Source: Ectobius pallidus
Taxonomy: Eukaryota > Arthropoda > Insecta > Blattodea > Ectobiidae
Reading direction: 5' to 3'
Length of the DNA: 64,000 nt
Assembly (NCBI GenBank): GCA_964059195.1
Contig: CAXKWD010000009.1
Location: 150,097,890 to 150,161,889, forward strand
Below, piece after piece: positions 11,473 through 20,385 of the stretch. The notes beneath the pieces are model-generated. The model worked only from the letters and a program-made list of their open reading frames with translations. It searched no databases and was not told where the DNA came from. Both the position numbers and the translations under genes were made by a program. Within the stretch, counting starts at the first letter, position 1. Each line of letters starts with the position of its first letter.

Positions 11473-11664
11473 CTTTGTAGCTCTGGTGATCAGTTTGTTT
11501 TCACAAGAGTTATTAGTCTGGGAGAAAAACAAACATAGGTTAATGACTTTTATCATATCTTAATAATCAGGAAGTTTATACAGTGAAGTATTTATTAATT
11601 AAAATTAATAATGAGATGGATATTACACTGACTTCACTAAAAATTGCCACTAACCTGGACTGCA

Positions 11665-11695
11665 GTTTCGTTTAGGCATCCCTAAACATCCTCAG
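11665..11695 (-). ncRNA. Hammerhead-ribozyme-like core, left arm
   Basis: Exact reverse complement of the core at 11795-11825: CTGAGGA, 7-bp stem GTTTAGG/CCTAAAC with loop GATG, then GAAAC. Confidence 0.6.
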
Positions 11696-11794
11696 CTAGA
11701 TTCCATCTGTATGCTCCTTTGTAAGTTCATTGGTGGCCCACGAGAGGACGCTCATGTTGATCAACAAACAAAGGAGCATACAGATGGAATCTAG

Positions 11795-11825
11795 CTGAGG
11801 ATGTTTAGGGATGCCTAAACGAAAC
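11795..11825 (+). ncRNA. Hammerhead-ribozyme-like core, right arm
   Basis: CTGAGGA (CUGANGA), T, perfect 7-bp stem II GTTTAGG-GATG-CCTAAAC, then GAAAC TGCAGTC. The GAAA is followed by a possible minimal stem III (ACTG/CAGT) ending in GTC, the preferred cleavage triplet. Stem I pairing is weak within a monomer. Confidence 0.6.
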
Positions 11826-12307
11826 TGCAGTCCAGGTTAGTGGCAATTTTTAGTGAAGTCAGTGTAATATCCATCTCATTATTAATTTTAATAGGTTAAT
11901 GAATTTCAAATTACCAGCAGACGACAGTTTGATCAGAAGGTACAAGCTTCCACCACCAGAGGATGGGAGCAACAGATCTGGAAACATGTTTCATTTCTTT
12001 ATTCGTCCGTCATCAACATAGAGTACAGAAGTACATTTCAATGTAAAATAATTTAGATCAGTACAATACAAGATAAAACTAACAGTAACATATAACCCAA
12101 AAAACTATAAAGTTAAAGTCGTTGGTTTTTTATATTTGTTGTAATTTACATACTCTTGGACTGTACAAAAGCAGTGCTCCTGTAAAAAGGCTCTCCCTTT
12201 GGATTTTAAGAGATTAGGAAGAGCATTAGTAGTAGGTCCGTAGATCGCGAACGATCTCTGGAGATCCCCTAGGATATGCACAGCAGTTTAGGGTGCCAGC
12301 CTAATAT

Positions 12308-12823
12308 TAGGTTTGTTCGCAAAGCAGATCCGTGACCGCTTGAGAATTTGTTGTACTGCGCATGTCCAGTCTGTAACTTACCCGTGATTTGCACTTTGCG
12401 AACGGTTATAAGAATTTGGAATCAATAGTTTCTGCGTTTAATCGATATGATATGCAAATAAAATATATATTTCCCTTTAACATGTTGTACATGCATTATA
12501 CATCGGCAATATAAACTATATTTTGGGAAACTTTTAATTATCTTCCATTATTCATACATATAAGTAGCCTAGCTTATAAATCTGGCGCAATGTTATTGGA
12601 GGGAGGAGTCAGGCGCGTGAAAATAGGTTACTGCGCATGTCTCGGATAACAATTCATGGTAGAGCATGCAAACTTTTCTTACAGTACAGAAACTGTCCGT
12701 GAGAACTAAGCGAACAGAAAATTGAAATCAGAATCACGGATTCTCGCTTTGCGAACGCGTGTGGAGAAAGAGCGCATGCGCGAACGATGTGTTCCTGGTT
12801 TCTGACTGCTTTGCGAACAAACC
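12308..12823. mobile_element. Complete TIR element (TTTGTTCGCAAAGC), probably Tc1/mariner-like MITE
   Basis: The ends are TAGGTTTGTTCGCAAAGC and its complement GCTTTGCGAACAAACCTA. The outermost TA on both sides could be the target-site duplication typical of Tc1/mariner. The same end sequence occurs again internally (GCGAACG; CGAACAGAA), giving sub-terminal repeats. There is no transposase. It has inserted in or beside a LINE tail (12825-13120). Confidence 0.7.
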
Positions 12824-12824
12824 T

Positions 12825-13120
12825 ATTGTCTCTTGTTATGCGTTTCGTAACCTGTTGAACAGCGTCTCTCCATTCAGATCTAGATTCTGCAAGCCTAATG
12901 ATCTGTGCCCATTCCATCTTAAGGGTGTCCTTAATCCCGTCTGTCCATCTAATTCTGTGTCTGCCTTGTTTCCTGCTGCCTTGTGTGATGCCTAACATTA
13001 GGTCTTTTTCCAACGAATCATTTCTTCTGAGCAGATGACCGAAGTATGTCAGTTTGTTTTTAATAGCAATTGCAGTTAGGGAATTTCCAGGATTGGAGGA
13101 CTCTATTTTGTTGTAAGATA
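12825..13120 (-). mobile_element. LINE fragment (C-terminal tail)
   Basis: The minus-strand frame reads KNKLTYFGHLLRRNDSLEKD, GSRKQGRHRIRWTDGIKDTL and SRSEWRDAVQQVTKRI. These are the H-L-x-R and Arg-rich W motifs after RT in non-LTR elements. It is bounded by the TIR elements at 12823 and 13121. Confidence 0.8.
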
Positions 13121-14135
13121 CCATATTTTTTGGACCATAAGATGCACATATTTACTTCGAAAATACCATAATACCATAATCCTAAACAAGGTGTTGTATA
13201 ACGAGATGTTAGATGCAAATCGTGTCACAATTGTAAAATGAGGGTATCTATGATGGTCTAAATCAGGCACGTCAAATTCATCTATTACTGAGGGCCAACT
13301 CGACTTGATAATTTGAATCCAAGGGCCGCAGGTCGAAATGAAAATATAACCTTTGTTCTGATAAATTTAATTTGTAAAAAACAACCACCCGTCTTTTAAA
13401 TCTTACCGTAGCATCATTGATGCCATGTGTATTACAATCAATACATTTTAGATACAGCTCATTGAGAATGTGTGGATAATCATAATAAGAGAACAGGTAC
13501 ACAACCCGAAAAGAAAGAAAAAAAAAAAGTTGTGTTCTTTCATACAAAAGGAGTTGTATGCAAGGAGTGGTCTAAATGAAGGCAATGACCTATAAATAGC
13601 CTTCTTATGCTGTATTGAGGGTAAGAACTAAACTAAACTCCATGGTGCTACATCCCTGAAGGGACAAGGCCTACCACCCAACCGCTGCGTCATCTACCAT
13701 AGGCAAATGGCAGGATTGGGGGGCATGTGGTCAGCATGCTGACACCCACAGCCGTTAATGGAGGTTTCCAATGCCCGGAGCCACTATTTCTCTAACTCCT
13801 CAGTTTGAATCACGAGGCTGAGTGCACCCCGTTCCAGACCTCCCTACCTCAGAAAAATCCGAGGAGGTACCAGGGATTGAACCTGGGCCGATGAATCTGC
13901 AGTCAGCAACGCTAACCACAAAACTATGCCGGTGGTCATTGAGGGTAAGAAGGTGTGAGAAATCAGTTGTCATTTCTCTTAACATTTACTCAATGCCACT
14001 GGGCAGAAGAGATTTTGTATATGAAGTACTAACCAACACTGATTTCATTGTACAAAGTTACGATTTGCTTATGCAATGAAGTACGGTATGTATTTATTTA
14101 AAATCAAAGTGCATCTTATAGTCTGAAAAATTTGG
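13121..14135. mobile_element. TA-flanked element (GGACCATAAGATGCAC ends) with SINE inside
   Basis: The left end CCATATTTTTTGGACC and right end GTCTGAAAAATTTGG are inverted and TA-flanked, and both have the ATAAGATGCAC block. Related ends occur at 36848 and at 44055-44275. A SINE (13631-13945) sits inside. A Tc1/mariner-type MITE is the best guess. Confidence 0.55.
13631..13945 (-). repeat. tRNA-derived SINE-B, copy 1
   Basis: The minus strand starts tRNA-like: ACCACCGGCATAGTTTTGTG, with B box GGTTCAATCCC at about 13875. It matches the copy at 35391-35692 over its whole length. Confidence 0.8.
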
Positions 14136-14137
14136 TA

Positions 14138-14843
14138 GTTATTCTTAAGTGAAGTTTTTTGTGCATTTTTAAAACAATAGTAAATTACAAGTGTCCCCTT
14201 AAAAAACAAAAACAGAATTCTAACAGAAGATGAATAACATCTCCGAGAGGCTCGGAATATTGTGATAAATACGAGTAGCTCTGTACTCTTAATACTGGTG
14301 TCTACAATGTATAATATAAATGCTTATAGAAACTAATGTCATTAATTGTTTTGAATACATTTCATTTTAACCTTAGGCACACTTGCTGACAGTCAGCATT
14401 CACCTTCACAGGACATGATTATATCACCTGCTATAGTTTTATCAGCAGTGGCGCCAACTTTTGAAAAACATTGGGTGGACTCGGAAACTTTTTAATTTTA
14501 TTTTGGGTTTCAGGTCACTACAAATTAAAATAAAATAAAACTACTCATGGACCCATCATCATGGGACTGAGGTTCTAATAAATTTCTCACAAGCAGCATT
14601 ATCTTCTTCTTCGTTCCTTGATTCATTTTTTCTATACGTTAGTTCCTTAATTAATTCTTTCTCCTTTTTAAGCAGTCGCCAATGTCTTATACTTAACACT
14701 CTTGTCTTGTATCACAATTCCTCGCCTTGTCCATTATTGCCTTTCCTCTGATTTTTCCATCTAAATTCTAAGTCTAACTTTTCCGCGCTCTCCTTATGTA
14801 TATTTAGAACATCAATATGATTAATTCTTTTCAATGTCTTTAG
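14138..14843. other. Intergenic, nothing recognised
   Basis: A+T-rich sequence without coding or structural signal beyond short pyrimidine runs (14600-14760). Confidence 0.4.
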
Positions 14844-14845
14844 TA

Positions 14846-15204
14846 CAGTAGAGTCCCACTATTCCGAACCCCACTGTTCTGAAAATCTGCCTATTCCGAA
14901 TCATTTTTAATCACTGCTAAACACAAAAAGAAGTCAGTGATTTTTTTCTGATGAATAGCACTGAATCGATTTGAGGATGCAATGTTCCGCCATTGCTGCA
15001 TGAACATAACATCGTTTGGTGTTCATGAAGCGTGTCGTTCAATGTAGCTTAAGGTGAGGTCAAGAGCATTTGCCGTGTCTTTGTGTGATATGAGTTCAGT
15101 TTGAGTGTCCTCGCTTTCCTCTAAGTTGAAATCCGCCTATTCCGAACTCCCACTAAACCAAACAGTGTTCGGTCCCAATTAGTTTGGATAACGGGACTCT
15201 ACTG
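14846..15204. mobile_element. Pogo/Tigger-like MITE, copy 1
   Basis: The ends CAGTAGAGTCCCACTATTCC and GGGACTCTACTG are inverted and flanked by TA (14844-14845 and 15205-15206). Internal CCGCCTATTCCGAAC repeats also occur. A second copy is at 48084-48467. Confidence 0.8.
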
Positions 15205-15607
15205 TATTTTCAAAGCGTAAACAAAATTTTTTGGTATGGGAACTGTATTGAAATAGTAGGATGTAAAGATTGAATGAATTTAGTAATGATTTGAAACGAT
15301 CGCGAATGAACTGAACAAAGTAGATCTTACTATGTATGAAAACAATACCCTGATTTTTGCATTAATTCAACAACGAAACACAATTTTTAGTAATAACAAT
15401 AAATAATTACGATAATAGCACTGGGTGGGCTTGAGCCCATATACGTTGGCGCCACTCTTTATCAGTCATAATCATGGACCGTCAGACAGATATGCAAAAT
15501 GAGAGGAGTGAATAAACTACATCTTCTTAAGTGGAGGGAAAGGAAACAGACATCAAATCCATATCCGGGATATTAACACAAGTAAGAATCAGTTTGAAAA
15601 ACTTTAT

Positions 15608-15677
15608 GTCATAACCGGGATTTGAACACGGATCTTCGGCTTAACGCGCCGATGCTCCACCATTGAGCCACCATGAC
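15608..15677 (-). tRNA. tRNA-Asn-like sequence (GTT), repeat-borne
   Basis: It can fold as a cloverleaf: a 7-bp acceptor stem with two G-U pairs, D stem GCTC/GAGC, anticodon stem TCGGC/GCCGA with loop GCGTTAA, and T loop TTCAAAT. U33 is replaced by C, so function as a tRNA is doubtful. Confidence 0.4.
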
Positions 15678-15868
15678 AACATGCCAGTACGACATCAAAT
15701 TCCTCAACTGATTCAGAAGACAAGGCAGACCACGGGAGGTTTCTCCGTTGAGAACACACATCCAATGGCGTCCTACGCCATTGGATGCGTGTTCTCGACG
15801 GAGAAACCTCCCGTGGTCTGCCTTGTCTTCTGAATCAGTTGAGGAATTTGATGTCGTACTGGCATGTT

Positions 15869-15938
15869 GTCATGGTGGCTCAATGGTGGAGCATCGGCGC
15901 GTTAAGCCGAAGATCCGTGTTCAAATCCCGGTTATGAC
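15869..15938 (+). tRNA. tRNA-Asn-like sequence (GTT), repeat-borne
   Basis: Inverted partner of the copy at 15608-15677 with the same cloverleaf and anticodon. The D arm reads GGCTCAATGGTGGAGC. It carries the U33-to-C change. Confidence 0.4.
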
Positions 15939-15984
15939 ATAAAGTTTTTCAAACTGATTCTTACTTGTGTTTACATCTTCTTAA

Positions 15985-16396
15985 TTTGAGAAAACCAGTG
16001 CATTCTTTCTTAAATAAAACTCGCAGTAATCCAGGGTTGAAAGAGAATGGTCAAGAAACCCATGAAGCAAGATCTGAGATCGCTTCAACACCGCTGCAGC
16101 GAATCTAGAGCAGCTTTAAGTTCACTTTAAAAAGAACAAAATGAATGTCATAATACATGATGTTATGCATTTGTGTGAAAATACTGTTTCTCTGAAGGAG
16201 GGGAATGTTACTATAAATCATGAAAACGTATCCTGTCTGCCATCATACACAATTTTAGTGGATTCAATAGATTGGGAACATTCTAATTTTCCATCCAAAA
16301 ATATGAAATCAACCTCTGAGCATTATTCCTTTCCCACATGACCCACATGACACAGAAACTTGGCACTTTCCTTAAAAAAAAAAAATTAAACAATGG
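15985..16396. other. Intergenic, nothing recognised
   Basis: A 66-codon frame at 16141-16341 is not similar to anything I know and has no splice or promoter support. Confidence 0.4.
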
Positions 16397-16404
16397 GTAA
16401 TTAC

Positions 16405-17123
16405 TAGACTTCGGATTTTAGGTAAAAACCTCTTTTAATCCTTAAGTGATATATGGACGAAAACTTGTATATGCATGTTTCATAAGTGACTATGCCTAAA
16501 ACTGATACTTTTATAGGACCTAAAACAGCCTATTTTTACGTTAGAGCCTAATATTGCCTTTTTGGTAGTTTTTTCCTCTAAAGTTCAAAGTTTTTTATTT
16601 TTCATTATAAATTCTAGCATTTATTTTCAGTTCATACTAAATTTTTAGCTCGGAATATGCAGTACATGACACATTTATGACGTGGTTAAATAGTAAGAAA
16701 TGTTTCATCTTCAGTAGAAAAATTCCTTGGAATTCCCAAGAAAATGTAGTTTTTTCTCCCGACTCCCACATGCAGTAACACAAAACAAAACAAAAATCTA
16801 AATCACTGAGGAATTCAAGGGGTTGAATATGCTAGTATGATATCTGTAGCTTCTGGGGGCAGGATTAGTTTTTCACTGTTATGGTAGTAATACAGGTCCT
16901 AGTAATAGGTCTGTATAATTCTGTGTACTATAGGCCTATATCAGTGTTTTATCATGTTTATTGATTAAGGGTGACTTCAATAAATATAATATTCTGCATT
17001 GCAATTGAGATATTTCAGAAAATTGGCAACTTAACGATTTTATAAGAGACTATTTTACGATTTTTAGAGCCTATATTAGGTACCTAAAACAGCAGTTTTA
17101 GCGACCTAAAAGTCCGAAGTCTA
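16405..17123. mobile_element. hAT-like non-autonomous element
   Basis: Ends TAGACTTCGGATTTTAGG and CCTAAAAGTCCGAAGTCTA are inverted. The flanks GTAATTAC (16397-16404) and GTTTTTAC (17124-17131) agree at 6 of 8 positions, as an aged 8-bp duplication would. The interior has many AGCCTAAT/CCTAAAAC sub-terminal repeats. Confidence 0.65.
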
Positions 17124-17640
17124 GTTTTTACGATTGTCTTCAAAATATTTGCACCTTTAGCTATAACATCTTGTATTTTTTAAGATACACCATTAAAACA
17201 ATTTCAGACATGACAGTATGCCTTGCAAACAATATGTTGAATTATTTTGTAAGATAATACATTTTGTTATTACAGATTTATCAAAGTAGACATCTCAGAT
17301 CTCTTAAACCTCGTATATAAACTCAAATATAGGTTTATAAAATTATACTATAAAAAATATATTGAGACATTTAATGTCGTTAATATTGTGTTTACTAATA
17401 CTGTAAATGAATACTGATATTCGAGTTTTTAAGGGCACAGTAAAAAAAGACGTTGTAGGGCAGCCAATTGGAAATATGAACGCCACCCTGAACGTTGTCT
17501 CGTAGGCTTCTGCAGCTTGTGTCACATGTCAAATGCTTGTCTTGCTATCTGGGTTAGGCCACAACTGCCATGTCTCTCGCTATGAGACATCAAACATCAT
17601 AAACAGAACAAAACACTATCAAAACTGATCATGATATATT

Positions 17641-17644
17641 TAAA

Positions 17645-17697
<53 letters not shown>
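17641..17697 (+). repeat. (AAT)n microsatellite
   Basis: About 17 uninterrupted AAT/ATA units. Confidence 0.95.
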
Positions 17698-17699
<2 letters not shown>

Positions 17700-18130
17700 T
17701 GCTAAAACAATAAAGACGACAGTTAGAGGATTAGTGAAACACATGTGGCTCCACTGATGTTAATAACATGTCTGCAAAAAAGGACACAACGTCATAACTG
17801 AATAGCATAATACGCATTGTCGGTTGTGCTGATCCATATCCTATATGAAGCATAATGACTTCTTTGAAGTTTGCGTACTTAACGTATTGTGGGAGGTTCT
17901 TCAATTGAAACATTTTAAGGCCACTTAGTGTCTCATGTTTTAAGGTCACTTAGATAATTAAAAAAAAAAATTTCGCTAGCTCTTTTTTACTCACAGAGGC
18001 AATGGAATATATTTACAGTATACTTCAATACTAACATTATATTACTGGTATCATCAGGTTAGCTACTATCTTGTGTTTCCACATTAAAAGTCTCTAAGCC
18101 AATCAGAAAATGCCATATTCTATTTCAGTC
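17700..18130. other. Intergenic, nothing recognised
   Basis: A 72-codon minus-strand frame (17731-17949) has no recognisable similarity. Confidence 0.35.
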
Positions 18131-18197
18131 GGCATCATATACCCTGAAGAAGTTAAGGTTGGCTAGTCCATAGATTCGTCAGGCGGTTGACTGCTAG

Positions 18198-18225
18198 CCG
18201 ATGATGGGAGAAACACTCCCGAAAC
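18198..18225 (+). ncRNA. Hammerhead-ribozyme-like core, solo
   Basis: CCGATGA (one mismatch to CUGAUGA), T, perfect stem GGGAG/CTCCC with loop AAACA, then GAAACTAGT. The ACTAGT after the core could be a minimal stem III. The same GAAACTAGT follows the stem in the 33.4-kb element. Confidence 0.5.
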
Positions 18226-18849
18226 TAGTTCAGTTTTTAAAAAATTGATGTAAGTGTTTTCATTTTTCAACTTTTCTCAATAAGGTTTTATTTTATCTCA
18301 CCTATATTTTGCAACTGTTAAACAAACCCTGAAACAGCCAACTTTTTATCGTCCACCAGAAGAGAAATACTAATAAAGTAATATTTACCCTAAAGGACTA
18401 AGTGCGGAATCTAGCGTGAGTTTTATGTTTGCAATAATGCAACAATGTGTTTATTTGCCACCTAACTTTTATATCTGCAGCATTTCATTTCCTGTCACTC
18501 CTTTGCTTGAGAAAGATAGTATCGTACGTAAATTCACTAAAAACATTTACGTTCACATGTAAGCAAAGTAAACAATATTTCTAATCTTTCCAAATGTGAA
18601 ATGGCTGTAATACTAAATACTTACTGATGCTTAGAGTTCAAACATACAAGTTAAATATACTGAATGATAAATTAGTTGAATGATGATAAGCAGTCCTTCT
18701 AGCGATAAGAATCTGTGGAACTCATGTAAAATCAGTCAAAATGGGGTAGCAGAGTTACATGAGAGAAGTGGCTGCTAGAATTAAGACTGGCCAACTTAAC
18801 AGAGATTTACTCAACACCGGGGTACAAAACCTTCACAATAAGTTGAATC

Positions 18850-18869
18850 TAACCTAACCTAACCTAACC
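18850..18869 (-). repeat. Interstitial (TTAGG)4 telomere-type repeat
   Basis: Four perfect TAACC units on the plus strand, that is TTAGG on the minus strand, the ancestral arthropod telomere repeat. Too short to be a functional telomere. Confidence 0.8.
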
Positions 18870-19344
18870 CTGCATAACACCGGGAGCTTCACGACACTCT
18901 TAATTATGTAACAATGAAACCGTTACAAATTTAGGAGGTCAAAACAACATTTCAACAGAATTAATGGTATTTGACAATATTATGGAACAATTCTTATCAC
19001 AGTACAGTTATTCATTGCATACTCAGGCAGCTTATTCTGTTAGAAGGAGAAATTCGCCGCCAACTCAACTCATGCTTTTACTGTCACCGCATCTCAGCTA
19101 ATCAAAATTTAAGAATGTTCTGTGACAGCTACTTGTCTAGTCCGCATGGAGTCAAAAGCAGGGTTGCAAAATGTAGGTACAGTAACAATAACATGTGTGA
19201 ATTGATTAAAGCGAAGGAAGAACTGAGGTCAGTGATAACAATGAGAGAATATTGCTACGTTGCTTTTGTTTTTTAAAGCGGAAACCAAGACCGACTTGGT
19301 CAGATCAATTAACATAAAGCTAGTAAAGTGATCCCTATACAGGC

Positions 19345-19609
19345 CATGGAGGCCCAGAGGGTCCCAGGAGGTTGAGGCTCCCAGATTTTGAGCATTCGGC
19401 ACGTGAAGGTTGTCAGCCATATGCACCGGCCGCCTTTACAACACAGGATTGCTCCTGTTACTCATTTCTGTTAGAGGCTGAGTTGACCCCAGGGCCATAG
19501 TGCCACCAGAAGAGTTAGACCAATTGAAAAACTCCAATGACCTCATCGGGAATCGAACCCACGACCTTATGGTTTGTAGCACAGCGCCTCGACCACTACG
19601 CTACGGATT
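19345..19609 (-). repeat. Full-length tRNA-derived SINE-A
   Basis: The minus strand begins with A box TAGCGTAGTGGTCGAGG and B box GGGTTCGATTCCC. The body contains TGGGGTCAACTCAGCC and GGAGCCTCAACCTCC. The body alone is repeated at 2396-2590. Confidence 0.85.
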
Positions 19610-19633
19610 AACATAAAGATACGCCGACTTAAT

Positions 19634-20249
19634 GGTTTAATCCTTTGAAGCCACCTAGGTATGGAATGAAAAACTCTACTGTACTGATAAATTGTCAGAG
19701 CTGCCAAAACAAACTTAATAAAAAGGACAGTGACATCGGCACTAGTGAGTTAATGACCATGTGCACCATTCTCGATCAGTTTCCAGAGCACCAGTCAAGA
19801 TTAAGTTATCTGACTGAAGTAAAAAGACAGGCATATAAACAAAAGAATGCCACACAGCAGGATGCATTCTGTTTTTTATCTTTGCTGTACACTGAGTTAG
19901 GCCAGGTAAAGAGGAAGTCCTGAACAAGGTTGACCCTGTAAATATCGTGTTTTGATCGAGAACGGCACATGACAACAACCTCTCAGTTTGCATTCTGTCG
20001 TTCTCCCACCATAAAGCACCGTCAAACTGGCATGGAATGTGTATACAAAGAATAAAATATGCCTTAACCAAAAGGAAGGGCATAACAAACACCTTTGCCC
20101 TCCTGTTATTGTCTCTATCAGTCTGTTTTTATAACTAACCTTAAGCGAGGGAAATAAATTACAAATAGGCAAGCTATTGGCTGCTTCCCGTCAGCGGAGT
20201 GGAAGGAATGGACAGAGGTGGGTTGTCTTCTGATTGGTGCGAGCTGCAT
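19634..20249 (-). other. NKCC: Probable NKCC 3' untranslated region
   Basis: The bases after the stop carry no recognisable gene. The first plausible poly(A) hexamer on the minus strand is ATTAAA at about 19639-19634, just before a SINE. The 3' end is an inference; no canonical AATAAA was seen in this stretch. Confidence 0.35.
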
Positions 20250-20385
20250 TCATGAGTAGAATGTGAGCACCGATGTCTGGTTGCCCCGCACGAGAAGGAA
20301 GGGCGGCATATCCTTTGTCAGCGTCTCCAGCCATGCCATGTACAGCGTCGCAGACACCACGTTCTTCCTTGGCATTGGTAGAGTC
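20250..20385 (-). CDS. NKCC: NKCC exon r (C-terminus and stop)
   Basis: Residues 929-973 and TGA (20252-20250). It reads [20 protein letters not shown], then [20 protein letters not shown] and TFYS. The end is almost identical to the C-terminus of vertebrate NKCCs, so the protein is complete at this end. A longer frame exists in the same DNA but is a shadow. Acceptor TTTCAG. Confidence 0.98.

Larger units (their letters stand above)
11547..11890. mobile_element. Palindromic element with two hammerhead-like cores, 12-bp TSD
   Basis: Near-perfect inverted arms of about 125 bp (about 11600-11723 and 11768-11890) surround a loop with CCACGAGAGGACGCTC. The 12-bp direct repeat ATAGGTTAATGA occurs at 11535-11546 and 11891-11902. 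Each arm has one hammerhead-like core. A tail (11547-11590) with ACAGTGAAG, the complement of CTTCACTGT, is shared with the copies at 21.9 and 33.4 kb. Confidence 0.8.
15531..15971. mobile_element. Palindromic tRNA-bearing element, 13-bp TSD
   Basis: Two inverted copies of one unit meet head to head at about 15771. Each has a conserved leader (GAGAAACCTCCCGTGGTCTG), a tRNA-like gene and a tail. The left copy keeps the full tail (TTTCCTTTCCCTCCAC on the minus strand). The 13-bp repeat TACATCTTCTTAA lies at 15518-15530 and 15972-15984 exactly. Confidence 0.8.
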
